Origin: Chloroflexota bacterium
GTDB lineage: Bacteria > Chloroflexota > Anaerolineae > UBA4142 > SHND01
Assembly (NCBI GenBank): GCA_004295045.1
Contig: SHND01000011.1
Location: forward strand, 62,001-126,000
DNA: 64,000 nt
Direction: 5' to 3'
Made by a program: the position numbers and the translations under genes. Below, in pieces: positions 8,879-17,611 of the stretch. How positions within the stretch are numbered: the stretch's first letter is position 1; each line of letters starts with the position of its first letter. The notes under the pieces were generated by a model that worked only from the letters and a program-made list of their open reading frames with translations, did no database searches and was not told where the DNA came from.

Positions 8879-9296
8879 ACGCCCACGGATTAAAAACATT
8901 CACGTCTGGATTTTGAAAATCATCCACATTGCGCGTAACGAGAACATAATTGCCTTGCAGAGCGATGGCTGCAATCAACGAATCAATTGCATTCATTGGT
9001 TTGCCTTGTTTTGCCAGCCGCCCCGTTAATTCACCCCACGTCAACATTGTCTGTACCGTAATTTCGAGAATGCGCCCCTGGAATCGAACCAGCAAATCAT
9101 TCTCAAGCCACTCGGCAATTGCCTCTCTTTTTTTGGAGGACGCGAGTTTTTCAACTCCTTTACGAATTTCGCCAATCGTAATCACACTCAAATAGACCAT
9201 ATTGGGGTCCAATTGGTCTATCCATTGAATGACCTTTGGGTTCGGTTTTGGTGCAATCAATTCCGAAATGACGTTGGTGTCGAGGAGATATTTCAT
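8877..9296 (-). CDS. vapC: PIN-domain ribonuclease toxin (VapC-like)
   Basis: 139 aa, a standard single PIN domain that cleaves RNA. The acidic metal-binding residues are visible: D6 in LLDTN, E43 in IGEIRKG, D105 in NAIDSLIAA and D125/D126 in TRNVDDF. The start ATG overlaps the antitoxin stop by 4 nt (ATGA), giving translational coupling. The partner is the small gene directly upstream. Target RNA is unknown. Confidence 0.92.
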   Translation of the reverse strand: MKYLLDTNVISELIAPKPNPKVIQWIDQLDPNMVYLSVITIGEIRKGVEKLASSKKREAIAEWLENDLLVRFQGRILEITVQTMLTWGELTGRLAKQGKPMNAIDSLIAAIALQGNYVLVTRNVDDFQNPDVNVFNPWA

Positions 9297-9550
9297 AGGG
9301 CGACATCGTTGCGCCAAGCGCTCTGGTCACGACGCGAATCAAGCGTGACGCCATTCAGCGGGGATTCGCGAAAAAAATCCGAGAGCTTGCTTTGGTTCAA
9401 AAGCAATTTGCGATATTCCGGATACGACAAGACAATCACCGCTTCCACCCCACGCCGCGTGATGATTTGAGGACCTTGATCGAGCGCTCGGTCAATGACC
9501 TCACTCAATTTATTTTTGGCTTCTTGAATCTGCCAGACGGTTTGTTTCAT
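9293..9550 (-). CDS. Phd/YefM-type antitoxin
   Basis: 85 aa from the ATG at 9550, which begins MKQTVWQIQEAKNKLSEVID, the typical Phd/YefM DNA-binding start. GPQIITRRGVEAVIVLSYPEY is the conserved beta-hairpin region. The C-terminal tail would wrap the toxin. AGGAGGCAG lies upstream of the ATG. The protein should neutralise the PIN toxin and repress its own promoter. Confidence 0.92.
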   Translation of the reverse strand: MKQTVWQIQEAKNKLSEVIDRALDQGPQIITRRGVEAVIVLSYPEYRKLLLNQSKLSDFFRESPLNGVTLDSRRDQSAWRNDVAL

Positions 9551-9675
9551 TTCTGCCTCCTGTCTAGTCTGGCTAGATTGTAACATTCAATGCAGAGTTG
9601 TCAAACGGCTCGCGCGTTGGGGGAGCAGAGGTTTCATGCAGCATCATGAACTCGCCGCCAACAAAAACGCGCGGG

Positions 9676-9705
9676 TTGCCGCGCATATTCGTTTTGCAAT
9701 ATAAT
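9676..9705 (+). promoter_or_regulatory. Candidate sigma-70-type promoter of the cupin gene
   Basis: TTGCCG (9676-9681), an 18-nt spacer and TATAAT (9700-9705), 33 nt upstream of the cupin start. The -10 is perfect and the -35 matches partly. Confidence 0.55.
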
Positions 9706-9737
9706 CGCAGCTAACTCGACAAGACAAGGAGCTGCGG

Positions 9738-10112
9738 ATGGGTGTGATTCATCGCCGCGCTAGCGACGAAAAAAAATGGTTGTGGGATGACGTTGGGGTT
9801 TATCGCTACAACTCGAACGACGCGACCAAACAAGTATTAATCGGTCATGCCGAAGGCGCGCACAATTTCGAGATTCGCTGTTTCACTATTCCCCCGCGCG
9901 GCTTTTCGAGTCTCGACTCTCACGCACACGATCACGGCGTGATGATCATGCAGGGACGCGCGCGCGTCATGCTCGGCGATCAATTTCAAGAGGTGGAAGC
10001 GGGCGACGTGATTTATATTCCGCCGTTTGAGCGGCATCAATTTGAAAATCTCACGGACGAACCGTTTTCATTTTTATGTGTCATTCCGCCGAAACCGATT
10101 GCGCCGACGTAG
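9738..10112 (+). CDS. Cupin-domain protein
   Basis: 124 aa single cupin barrel. Motif 1 metal ligands lie in SHAHDHGVMIMQG and motif 2 in GDVIYIPPFERHQF, so a metal site with three His is plausible. Small cupins of this type bind small molecules or act as isomerases or sensors; the role here is unknown. AAGGAG lies upstream of the ATG and a good promoter precedes it. It stands alone between the toxin-antitoxin pair and a convergent operon. Confidence 0.82.
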   Translation: MGVIHRRASDEKKWLWDDVGVYRYNSNDATKQVLIGHAEGAHNFEIRCFTIPPRGFSSLDSHAHDHGVMIMQGRARVMLGDQFQEVEAGDVIYIPPFERHQFENLTDEPFSFLCVIPPKPIAPT

Positions 10113-10181
10113 GGGCGACGGCGGCGATGGCATACATCGCACCTCGCCCACGTGTGAGGCAACCACAAGGGATTGTCCCCA

Positions 10182-10721
10182 CTAAATATACCGCTGTCCG
10201 CGCCGCGCTGTCACAATCTCCGTATTCATTCCAACCCAATGCAGTGACCCCGTATAGCGTCCGTGTTCGATTTTGATGCAGCGGTCCATCACAATGTCCA
10301 AGCCCGCGCGTTCGGCAATCTCCGCCGCGTCCAGATTAGCGATGCGCAGTTGTAACCACAACGCGCGCGCGTGAATTTGCGCCGCTTGCCGCGCCACCTC
10401 AACACATTCGTCCGGATTGCGAAACACATCCACCACATCAATCGGAAATGGAATGCTCAACAAATCGGGATAGGCTTTCTCGCCAAAAATTTCAGCGGCG
10501 CGCGGATTTACCGGAATCACGCGGTATCCTTCCGACGCGAGATACGAACCGACGAAATGACTGGGGCGCTCACTTTTGGGCGAGAGACCCACAATTGCAA
10601 TTGTTTTGCTTGAGTGTAAAATTTTGCGAATCGTCGCGGGGTCTTGATATTTTGCGCGCTCCGCTTCGGATAAAATGCTGTTCAGACTGATGTCGCCAGC
10701 AAGCTCTGATCCAGGTCCCAT
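10182..10721 (-). CDS. CoA-binding domain protein (YccU-like)
   Basis: 179 aa with a Rossmann-type CoA-binding domain: TIAIVGLSPKSERPSHFVG is the nucleotide loop, followed by GYRVIPVNP and DIVMDRCIKIEH. This matches the small YccU/CoA_binding_2 proteins, whose exact role is not established. The 5' end overlaps the 3' end of the metY-type gene by 40 nt in another frame, implying coupled translation. The conserved domain starts near residue 30, so a shorter start inside the frame is possible. Confidence 0.82.
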   Translation of the reverse strand: MGPGSELAGDISLNSILSEAERAKYQDPATIRKILHSSKTIAIVGLSPKSERPSHFVGSYLASEGYRVIPVNPRAAEIFGEKAYPDLLSIPFPIDVVDVFRNPDECVEVARQAAQIHARALWLQLRIANLDAAEIAERAGLDIVMDRCIKIEHGRYTGSLHWVGMNTEIVTARRGQRYI

Positions 10722-11974
10722 ATCAAATCCTCTGTGGTCTCCAATCCGATTGACAAGCGAATCATTCCTGCGCTCACGCCCGCCGCTTCCAATTCAGCAT
10801 CGGACAGTTGTTGATGTGTCGTGGACGCAGGGTGAATCACAAGACTGCGCGCATCGCCGACGTTCGCGAGATGCGAAAAAAGTTGTAACGCTTCGATAAA
10901 TTCCTTGCCTGCGCGACGCGGGTTGCTCGATTTGATTCCAAAACTAAAAATCGCGCCCGGTCCTTCGGGCAAATATTTTTGGGCAAGCGCGTGATACGGA
11001 TTGTCCGGCAAACCCGCATATGCAACCCATTCGACGCGCGGATGTTCGCTCAAAAATTTTGCAATCGCCTGCGCGTTTTTTACGTGGCGCTCCATGCGCA
11101 CCGATAACATTTCCAATCCTTGAATCAGCAAAAACGCGTTGAATGGCGAAAGCGCGCTGCCTGTATCGCGCAGCGTCACGGCGCGCGCCTTCATCAAAAA
11201 GCCATAGTGTCCGAACGTTTCGTAAAAACGTAAATCGTGATACGCGGCGTCGGGGTCTGCAATCGTCGGAAATGTGCTGAAATCAAATTTACCGGAATCA
11301 ATCACGACGCCCGCAATCGAGTTGCCGTGACCGCCGATAAATTTTGTCGCGGAATGGACGATGATGTCCGCGCCCCAATCGAGTGGGCGGCACAGATACG
11401 GCGTCGCAAAAGTGCTGTCCACGATGAGCGGAATGTTGTGCGAATGCGCGAGTTGCGCGACGCGTTCAATGTCGAGGATGCTGCCTTTCGGGTTGCCAAT
11501 CGTCTCGCCGTACAACGCGCGCGTTTTTGGTGTGATTGCCGCCGCCCAATTTTCAATGTCGGTGGGGTCAACAAAATGCGTTTTTACGCCCAACTTTTTG
11601 AACGTGTGCGTAAACTGCGTCATCGTCCCGCCGTACAAATGCGACGACGAAACAATTTCATCACCGGGATTCAACAGCGTCAGCATCGTCGTGAATTGCG
11701 CCGCCATTCCGCTCGCCGTCGCCACTGCGCCCGTTCCATTTTCCAGCGACGCGATCCGTTCCTCAAACACTGCCGTCGTCGGATTGTTGATGCGCGTATA
11801 AATGTTGCCGTACTGTTTCAGTTCAAAGAGCTGCGCGGCTTTGTCGGTATCTTCAAAAACATACGAAGTCGTTTGATAAATCGGCACGGCGCGCGCGCCG
11901 GTCACCGCATCGGGAATGTGTCCCGCGTGCAACATGCGCGTTTCAAAACCGAATTTCCGTTTTTGATTTGGCAT
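10682..11974 (-). CDS. metY: O-acetylhomoserine sulfhydrylase/aminocarboxypropyltransferase
   Basis: PLP enzyme making homocysteine from O-acetylhomoserine and sulfide, 430 aa, normal for MetY. The N-terminus (FETRMLHAGHIPD, PIYQTTSYVF) is typical, and the PLP lysine is K211 in SATKFIGGHG. The longer length and insertion separate it from cystathionine gamma-synthase. It lies 6 nt after a secreted-protein gene and overlaps the CoA-binding gene downstream. I found no SAM-II, SAM-I or T-box-like element in the upstream gap of this operon. Confidence 0.94.
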   Translation of the reverse strand: MPNQKRKFGFETRMLHAGHIPDAVTGARAVPIYQTTSYVFEDTDKAAQLFELKQYGNIYTRINNPTTAVFEERIASLENGTGAVATASGMAAQFTTMLTLLNPGDEIVSSSHLYGGTMTQFTHTFKKLGVKTHFVDPTDIENWAAAITPKTRALYGETIGNPKGSILDIERVAQLAHSHNIPLIVDSTFATPYLCRPLDWGADIIVHSATKFIGGHGNSIAGVVIDSGKFDFSTFPTIADPDAAYHDLRFYETFGHYGFLMKARAVTLRDTGSALSPFNAFLLIQGLEMLSVRMERHVKNAQAIAKFLSEHPRVEWVAYAGLPDNPYHALAQKYLPEGPGAIFSFGIKSSNPRRAGKEFIEALQLFSHLANVGDARSLVIHPASTTHQQLSDAELEAAGVSAGMIRLSIGLETTEDLIWDLDQSLLATSV

Positions 11975-11980
11975 TGCTCT

Positions 11981-12817
11981 TTACCACCAATCTTTTTTCG
12001 AACGCGGATCCATGAACGAACCGTTGTCACGAATGACCACGCCGATCTCATTTCCAAGCGCGCGCCCGAATCCTTGTCCCTGTTTCAACGCGGGCAATTG
12101 CGCGCGCCCACTTTGATTCCAGTCACGATACAAACTCAGCAGTTCGGGCGCGGTGCAAACATTTTCGACGTGAATCGTGTAACCGTTCACCACATTGTCC
12201 TCGCGCGTATATTTCAAGGTGATGCGCTGTTCTGAGGCATACAGCACCAGCACTTCAAATTTGCTGCCATCGTCTTCGGGTCCATCGCGGAAGACGCCGC
12301 GCGGCGGAATCGAAGGAATCGTCCCGATGTTGTACTCGGAACGCGGCACACGCAAAATTTCGTTCGGCGTCACGCGCATTCCCGCCAGCGTCACCGGCGG
12401 GTCGGTAATCGGATTCGCGCGGCTGTTCGTCGCCCAATCCCAGGCGTACACCTGCGCGACGCTCGACAAGTCCGGCACGCGATTATCTCCAAAGAGCGAA
12501 TAGAGCTTGGGCGCTTTGCCATCTGCCGAGCCGCCATAGTCCACCAGCCCGAGCGTCCCGGTCGTCGCGACGTAACCGCGCAGCGCGAGATTTAGATCAG
12601 CGTGCTGCTCCGCCGGGCGATCCGTGGGCGGTGGATTCACGGTCAGCGCGCTGTACGTTTCGCCCGCAATGGTTTCACAACCTGTTGTATCAAGCAGGGG
12701 CAGAAAGATTTTATATTGGGAACCTTGGGCGCGTTTTTGCGCGGCGAGGGGAGCAGCAAAAAGCGTTACTGTAACAACCGCCAACGCGAGAAAGGAAATG
12801 ACTCGAATACTTTTCAT
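11981..12817 (-). CDS. Secreted protein of unknown function
   Basis: 278 aa with a clear signal peptide (residues 1-27, cleavage after AAPLAA). I do not recognise the domain. The mature part has a YSLFGDNRVPDLSSVAQVYAWDW stretch and a KYTREDNVVNGYTIHVENV stretch, and ends with GRALGNEIGVVIRDNGSFMDPRSKKDWW. These suggest an all-beta domain. It is the first gene of an operon with metY, but the biology of the two seems unrelated and co-transcription may be incidental. Confidence 0.68.
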   Translation of the reverse strand: MKSIRVISFLALAVVTVTLFAAPLAAQKRAQGSQYKIFLPLLDTTGCETIAGETYSALTVNPPPTDRPAEQHADLNLALRGYVATTGTLGLVDYGGSADGKAPKLYSLFGDNRVPDLSSVAQVYAWDWATNSRANPITDPPVTLAGMRVTPNEILRVPRSEYNIGTIPSIPPRGVFRDGPEDDGSKFEVLVLYASEQRITLKYTREDNVVNGYTIHVENVCTAPELLSLYRDWNQSGRAQLPALKQGQGFGRALGNEIGVVIRDNGSFMDPRSKKDWW

Positions 12818-13083
12818 GCGCTGATTCTAAAGGGCAATGGGAACGCGAGCAATAGACTTGAGGTATTCTTGCCTTCCCGTTGATCACTCTGTCGCGCTTG
12901 CATCAACGAGTATAATTCTACCACGAGCGCTTTCGAGCCGCCCATCGGCACAGTCAAAGAATCCATCGCGAGGGTAAGAGAAAAATAAAAAACGCGGAAT
13001 TTCATTTAGGCACTATACAGTTCTAAAATTTCTATTAACCAAACGTAACAAATCCGATCGTATTGCAACTAAGGGTGGAGACT
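12818..13083. other. Divergent intergenic region
   Basis: This 266-nt gap separates the secreted-protein gene (-) from folB (+). I see no credible ORF, repeat array or riboswitch. A TATAAT at about 12911-12916 lacks a matching -35. The only firm signal is GGTGGAG just before folB. Confidence 0.4.
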
Positions 13084-13470
13084 ATGGAACCGCGAGACCG
13101 CATCGAAATTCACGATTTATTGCTCCGCTGTATCATCGGAATCAATGAATCCGAACGCAAGAATAAACAAGATGTTTTGTTCAATATCGTGATGTGGGCG
13201 GATACGAGCCCCGCCGCGCGCAGCGACAAGATTGACGATGCCGTGAATTATCGCACGGCGGCAAAACAAATCATCGAGCACGTCGAAGCTTCCGAGTATT
13301 TTCTGGTCGAGCGTTTGGCGGAACGCGTCGCAGAAATTTGTCTCCGCGACGCGCGCGTACACCAAGTACAAGTACAGGTAGAAAAAATTGGCGCAGTACG
13401 CTTTGCGCGCTCTGTCGGCGTTACCATTCTACGGACGCGCGCAGATGTCTCCGGCAACCCGGTTACGTAA
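13084..13470 (+). CDS. folB: Dihydroneopterin aldolase
   Basis: Folate-pathway enzyme converting dihydroneopterin to 6-hydroxymethyl-dihydropterin, 128 aa. It shows the family pattern: RIEIHDLLLRCIIGINESERKNKQ at the N-terminus, DDAVNYRTAAKQI and a lysine-containing VEKIGAVRFARSVGV segment near the C-terminus. The ATG at 13084 follows GGTGGAG. The next gene encodes the following and the first enzymes of the same pathway, so this is a folate operon. Confidence 0.92.
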   Translation: MEPRDRIEIHDLLLRCIIGINESERKNKQDVLFNIVMWADTSPAARSDKIDDAVNYRTAAKQIIEHVEASEYFLVERLAERVAEICLRDARVHQVQVQVEKIGAVRFARSVGVTILRTRADVSGNPVT

Positions 13471-13503
13471 TATGTACGTATTCAATTTGCAACAAGAAAA
13501 ATT

Positions 13504-14730
13504 ATGAACGATGCATACATTCTCATCGGATCGAATATCGAACGCGAGAAAAATTATCCTGACGCGGTGAAACGTTTGCGCGGGTTGGGGCAGCTCGTCG
13601 CCGTTTCACCAGTGTACGAAACAGCGGCGGTGGGCGGGGATGCAAACACGCCGCAATTTTATAACGGCGCGGTGTGGCTGGCTACAGACCTGTCGCCACA
13701 TGCCTTGCGCAACGCGCTGCGCCAAGTGGAAAGAGAAATGGGACGCGTACGCACGGCAGACAAATTTGCGCCGCGCGTGATTGACCTTGATCTCGTATTG
13801 TTTGGTGAAGTCACCATTGACGACGGCGAATTAAAGTTGCCCGATCCACAGATCTTTGAGCGCGCGTTCGCGGCACATGCGCTGGCGCATTTGAATCCCG
13901 ATTACGTGATTCCCCCCGATGGTCCAACGTTAGCAGAGCTCGCGTGCCGTTTGCGCGGCACGCCCGGCGAGATGATCGAAATGCCCGAAGTGAGTGAGCA
14001 AATTCAGCAGTGGGTGAAAACATCTGTCAAGGAGCAAAGAGTAATGTCAGAAGAGAAAGCATTGAGCGTGCCCGGTTTCAGAGATAACGAATGGGGCAGC
14101 CCAATACCCGATGCAGCGCCGGGACATCTTTTACCGGCGATGCGCGTTGCCGAAATCAACGAAACAGAAACGGCGCACGCGGCAATTGAGGACGCGGTGC
14201 GGACGATTTTATTGAACGTGGGCGAAGACCCTACGCGCGAAGGATTGCTCAAAACGCCGGAACGCGTTGCCAAAGCGTACGATGAATTGCTCGCGGGTTA
14301 TAACGTGGATCCGGTCGCGCTGATCAATGGCGCATTCTTTGACACGGATTATCACGATATGGTTCTTATCAAAGACATTGAATTTTTCAGTCTCTGTGAA
14401 CATCACATGCTTCCCTTTTTTGGCAAAGCTCACGTGGCGTATATTCCCGAAGGCAAAGTGTTGGGGCTGTCAAAAATCCCGCGCATTGTCGAAATGTTTG
14501 CGCGCCGTTTGCAGCTGCAAGAGAATATGACGCGCGAGATCGCGGATTTTTTGCAAGACCTGCTGCATCCGCGCGGCATCGCCGTCATCATCACCGGGCA
14601 TCACATGTGCTCAATGATGCGCGGGGTGAAAAAACCTGACGCCAAGATGGTGACACAGGTGATGTACGGCGCATTTCAAGAGCGCGCGGTGCGAGAACAA
14701 TTGAACGATTGCTTGCTGCAAGACGCCTGA
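13504..14730 (+). CDS. folKE: Fused HPPK (FolK) and GTP cyclohydrolase I (FolE)
   Basis: 408 aa bifunctional folate enzyme. Residues 1-165 are 6-hydroxymethyl-dihydropterin pyrophosphokinase, with the Mg-binding pair D94 and D96 in [10 protein letters not shown] and the usual YILIGSN start. Residues 215-405 are GTP cyclohydrolase I, with zinc ligands C298, H301 and C369 in [10 protein letters not shown] and HHMCSMMRG. So the pathway's first enzyme is fused to its later pyrophosphokinase, with FolB just upstream. An in-frame ATG at 14044 (M181) is preceded by AAGGAG with 9 nt spacing, so a separate FolE of 228 aa may also be made. Confidence 0.94.
   Translation: MNDAYILIGSNIEREKNYPDAVKRLRGLGQLVAVSPVYETAAVGGDANTPQFYNGAVWLATDLSPHALRNALRQVEREMGRVRTADKFAPRVIDLDLVLFGEVTIDDGELKLPDPQIFERAFAAHALAHLNPDYVIPPDGPTLAELACRLRGTPGEMIEMPEVSEQIQQWVKTSVKEQRVMSEEKALSVPGFRDNEWGSPIPDAAPGHLLPAMRVAEINETETAHAAIEDAVRTILLNVGEDPTREGLLKTPERVAKAYDELLAGYNVDPVALINGAFFDTDYHDMVLIKDIEFFSLCEHHMLPFFGKAHVAYIPEGKVLGLSKIPRIVEMFARRLQLQENMTREIADFLQDLLHPRGIAVIITGHHMCSMMRGVKKPDAKMVTQVMYGAFQERAVREQLNDCLLQDA
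14029..14046 (+). promoter_or_regulatory. Internal ribosome-binding site and start within folKE
   Basis: AAGGAG at 14029-14034 lies 9 nt before an in-frame ATG at 14044-14046, in the linker between the two domains. It would yield a free GTP cyclohydrolase I. The shadowed start is consistent with the fusion arising from two overlapping genes. Confidence 0.5.
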
Positions 14731-14786
14731 ACGAATGGGCGAAAATCCGCTTCCCCCAAATCAAATCGGAATTGGTTTAGAGACCA

Positions 14787-14816
14787 AAAAAATCGCGGCA
14801 TATGCCGCGATTTTTT
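14787..14816. terminator. Perfectly palindromic bidirectional terminator
   Basis: A 30-nt perfect palindrome: six A, TCGCGGCA, its complement TGCCGCGA, then six T. It lies between the convergent folKE (+) and a methyltransferase gene (-) and serves both. Confidence 0.92.
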
Positions 14817-14896
14817 GATTCCTGCAAAACGAAAACGCGCAAGGTCGATTTCAGACGCAATCGTCGTGCGCGATGATCTGCAAAATCTGTTAGCCC

Positions 14897-15622
14897 TCAA
14901 CGCTTGCGCCAGACTACAAAGTGAGACAGTCCGAAACTTTTGAGCGGCGTGTTTTCCAACGTATACGTCACATTCCGAAAAATTCCCGCCAATTCTTTGC
15001 GACGCGCGGCGATTTTGTCATAACCGGGATACACTTGGGTGTGTGCGATGATTTCGCCGTCCAATCCTTCAAACAGCGCGCGCAGATCACGCGAGCGATA
15101 CGCGCGGACATGCGGCGCAAATTTATTCCGCAGTCCATTCGGCAGATAACCAATCAGTGGAATGTTGCCAAAAACGTAACGTTTGCCGAAATAGGCGCCG
15201 TGCGTTTCAAAAGGATACAAACGATTCGGTGCAAAGACAATGACCACGCCGCCGCGCTTGGTGACGCGCGCGGCTTGGCAAATTGTCTCGCGATCATTCT
15301 CTACATGCTCGATCACCTCGTGCAGTAACACGCCGTCGAACACATCGTTTGCAAATGGCAGCGCTTCGGACACACTCAACGCGAGCGTCGCCAATTTTTT
15401 TTCGCGCGTCCCGCGTTCCAATTTTTCCGCGTCCACATCCACACCAAACGCGTTCGCATCGAGCGCGCGAAATTTTTCAACGTACGTCCCGATGCCACAG
15501 CCGATGTCTAGCACGCGCGCATTTTCCATTGGCAAATAGGCGCGAATCATCTGCAAGCGGCGGTCTTGTCCAAAACGCCAGACGTAGGAAGGATGGCCGA
15601 GCTGGATGGATTTGTCAGTCAA
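14897..15622 (-). CDS. Class I SAM-dependent methyltransferase
   Basis: 241 aa. Motif I ARVLDIGCGIGTYVEKF is followed by an acidic residue after beta-2 (FGVDVDAEKLERG) and DGVLLHEVIEHVEND, the motif II region of methyltransferase-11 proteins. The mid-region NRLYPFETHGAYFGKRYVFGNIPLIGYLP is typical of enzymes near polysaccharide or glycolipid genes. The next gene in transcription order is not adjacent on this strand, and an epimerase-like gene lies upstream. Substrate unknown; a role in cell-surface sugar modification is possible. Confidence 0.85.
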   Translation of the reverse strand: MTDKSIQLGHPSYVWRFGQDRRLQMIRAYLPMENARVLDIGCGIGTYVEKFRALDANAFGVDVDAEKLERGTREKKLATLALSVSEALPFANDVFDGVLLHEVIEHVENDRETICQAARVTKRGGVVIVFAPNRLYPFETHGAYFGKRYVFGNIPLIGYLPNGLRNKFAPHVRAYRSRDLRALFEGLDGEIIAHTQVYPGYDKIAARRKELAGIFRNVTYTLENTPLKSFGLSHFVVWRKR

Positions 15623-15666
15623 CGCGCAATTGATAATACCGAATGCTCAATGGAAAATCCTTTACT

Positions 15667-15701
15667 GTGCATTGTGCATTGTGTATTCGGCATTGTTCAT
15701 T
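15667..15701. repeat. Tandem heptamer array
   Basis: Five words of the type GTGCATT: two GTGCATT, then GTGTATT, CGGCATT and GTTCATT. Same 7-nt period as the other intergenic arrays but a different word. It reaches into the stop codon of the epimerase-like gene. Confidence 0.75.
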
Positions 15702-16155
15702 TTATTTCCGGTCCTTTGTTCCAGTCGTAACCAATCGCGGGGTCGTCGTATGGAATACGTCCTTCGTCCGCAGGGTTATAAACATTCGAGGTGACATAAA
15801 AGAGGTGCATCGGTCCCTGAATTACTTTATAGCCGTGCGCCACGCCGGGCGGGACTTTGAGAATTTGCGCAGGGTAAATTTCGCCGAGCAGAATTTCTTG
15901 CAATTCACCGTGGGTCGGTGAGTCCGCGCGCAAATCGTACATGACCGCTTTGATCGCGCCAATCGCCACGTACCACCAATCTACTTGGACATCATGGATA
16001 TGCCACGCCTTTGCCGCGCCTTGATGCGTAAGGGTGTGACTCCATTGCCCAAAACCCTCTACAAAGATTGGGTCGTCCGCCCGAAGTAATTCGCGAAAGA
16101 AACCGCGTTCGTCAGTGTGTGTTACAAGTGATTTGAGTTCGACGCCATGAATCAT
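15697..16155 (-). CDS. dTDP-4-dehydrorhamnose 3,5-epimerase family protein (RmlC-like)
   Basis: 152 aa cupin-fold protein of the RmlC family. It starts MIHGVELKSLVTHTDERGFFRELL, the typical first strands, and has WHIHDVQVDWWYV where RmlC carries its catalytic His-Asp region, and PPGVAHGYKVI near the end. Shorter than classical RmlC (about 180 aa), it belongs to the single-domain relatives seen in sugar-nucleotide clusters. The canonical catalytic pair is not complete to my eye, so it may be an isomerase variant or a binding protein. Confidence 0.8.
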   Translation of the reverse strand: MIHGVELKSLVTHTDERGFFRELLRADDPIFVEGFGQWSHTLTHQGAAKAWHIHDVQVDWWYVAIGAIKAVMYDLRADSPTHGELQEILLGEIYPAQILKVPPGVAHGYKVIQGPMHLFYVTSNVYNPADEGRIPYDDPAIGYDWNKGPEIK

Positions 16156-16197
16156 AAGTTGGAAAGTCAGAAATTGGAGATTGAAAATTGAAAGTCC
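16156..16197. repeat. Short heptamer array
   Basis: Six units of 7 nt (AAGTTGG, AAAGTCA, GAAATTG, GAGATTG, AAAATTG, AAAGTCC). A downstream stretch, ATTTTCAATTTCT, is the reverse complement of part of it, giving a weak foldback. It occupies the divergent promoter region between the epimerase-like gene and glyA. Confidence 0.6.
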
Positions 16198-16273
16198 CTT
16201 TTTGAAATCAGATTTTCAATTTCTAAAGCGCGATTCTAGCATAACGATAGGGAAAGGGAAAATAAATTCAGTA

Positions 16274-16282
16274 TGCTATAAT
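16274..16282 (+). promoter_or_regulatory. Extended -10 promoter of glyA
   Basis: TGC followed directly by TATAAT (16277-16282), an extended -10. No good -35 lies 16-18 nt upstream, as is common for extended -10 promoters. It is 49 nt upstream of the glyA start. Confidence 0.6.
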
Positions 16283-16330
16283 CGTTGCATATTTGTATTC
16301 ATTTTCTGACTTGCACAATATAGGAGGCAT

Positions 16331-17611
16331 ATGCTTAGAGAGATTGATCCCTTGACGCGTTTTGGAAACATGCCGTTGGATGAGGTTGACCCCGAAATCG
16401 CCGAAATCATCGTGCGCGAGCAAGAACGCCAGCGCGAAGGATTGGAACTGATCGCTTCGGAGAATTATACGAGCCGCGCGGTGTTACAGGCAGTCGGCAG
16501 TGTGTTGACCAACAAGTACGCGGAAGGATATCCGGGCAAACGCTATTACAATGGCTGTGAAAATGTGGACTCGTCAGAAGCGCTTGCGATTGCGCGCGTC
16601 AAAGAATTGTTTGGCGCGGAACACGCGAACGTACAGCCGCATTCCGGCTCGCAGGCGAATTTTGCCGCATACGTGGCATTGCTTCAACCGGGCGATACCG
16701 TGATGGCGATGGCGCTCGCACAAGGCGGACATCTCACGCACGGCGCGCCGGTGAATATTACGGGGCAATTGTACAAATTCGTCGGCTATGGCGTGAATCA
16801 AAAAACGGAACAAATTGATTACGACGAATTGGAAAAACTGGCGCGCGAACACAAACCAAAATTGATCGTCAGCGGCGCGACGGCGTATCCGCGCAAATTT
16901 GATTTTGAACGCATCCGCGCGATTTGTGACAAAGTGGGCGCGAAAATGCTGGTGGATATGGCGCACATCGCGGGGCTGGTCGCAGGCAAAGTGCATCCCG
17001 ACCCCGTACCGTTTTCCGAAGTTGTCACCAGCACCACGCACAAAACATTGCGCGGTCCGCGCGGCGGACTCATTCTTTGCAAAGAGTCGGAAGCGAAAGC
17101 GATTGACAAAGCGATTTTTCCCGGCACGCAAGGCGGTCCGCTCGAACACGTCATCGCGGGCAAAGCGGTCGCGTTCAAAGAAGCGCTCCAACCCGAATTT
17201 ACCGAATACGCGCGGCGCATTGTCGAAAACGCGCAGGCGCTCGGCGAACGCTTGCAAGAACGCGGACTGCGCGTCATCAGCGGCGGCACGGACAACCATC
17301 TTCTGCTCGTGGACGTGAGCGTGCGCGGCGCGACAGGCAAAGACGCGGCGAATCGTCTGCAAGACGCGGGCATCACCGCCAACAAAAATTTGATTCCGTT
17401 TGACACCGCGAAAGCGACGATCACCAGCGGCATTCGGCTCGGCACGCCCGCGTTGACGACGCGCGGAATGGGCGTCGAAGAAATGATGCAGGTGGGCGAT
17501 TGGATTGCCACCGTAATTGACCACATCTCCGACGACGCGGCGATCCAACGCGTGCGCGCCCAAGTGCATGAGTTTGCGCGGCAGTATCCGGTGCCGGGGA
17601 TTGAATCGTGA
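16331..17611 (+). CDS. glyA: Serine hydroxymethyltransferase
   Basis: PLP enzyme interconverting serine and glycine and loading tetrahydrofolate with one-carbon units; 426 aa. The N-terminus [33 protein letters not shown] is characteristic. The PLP lysine is K238 in [19 protein letters not shown] precedes the ATG and an extended -10 promoter lies upstream. Its GTGA overlap with the next gene couples their translation. It fits functionally with the folate genes 1.6 kb upstream. Confidence 0.96.
   Translation: MLREIDPLTRFGNMPLDEVDPEIAEIIVREQERQREGLELIASENYTSRAVLQAVGSVLTNKYAEGYPGKRYYNGCENVDSSEALAIARVKELFGAEHANVQPHSGSQANFAAYVALLQPGDTVMAMALAQGGHLTHGAPVNITGQLYKFVGYGVNQKTEQIDYDELEKLAREHKPKLIVSGATAYPRKFDFERIRAICDKVGAKMLVDMAHIAGLVAGKVHPDPVPFSEVVTSTTHKTLRGPRGGLILCKESEAKAIDKAIFPGTQGGPLEHVIAGKAVAFKEALQPEFTEYARRIVENAQALGERLQERGLRVISGGTDNHLLLVDVSVRGATGKDAANRLQDAGITANKNLIPFDTAKATITSGIRLGTPALTTRGMGVEEMMQVGDWIATVIDHISDDAAIQRVRAQVHEFARQYPVPGIES

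Noticed and set aside
10100..10182. GC-rich short hairpins near the cupin stop
   Set aside because: Only weak and imperfect pairing; not distinct enough to call a terminator.
12905..12925. Promoter with TATAAT in the gap before folB
   Set aside because: No -35 hexamer at suitable spacing and too far from folB to be convincing.
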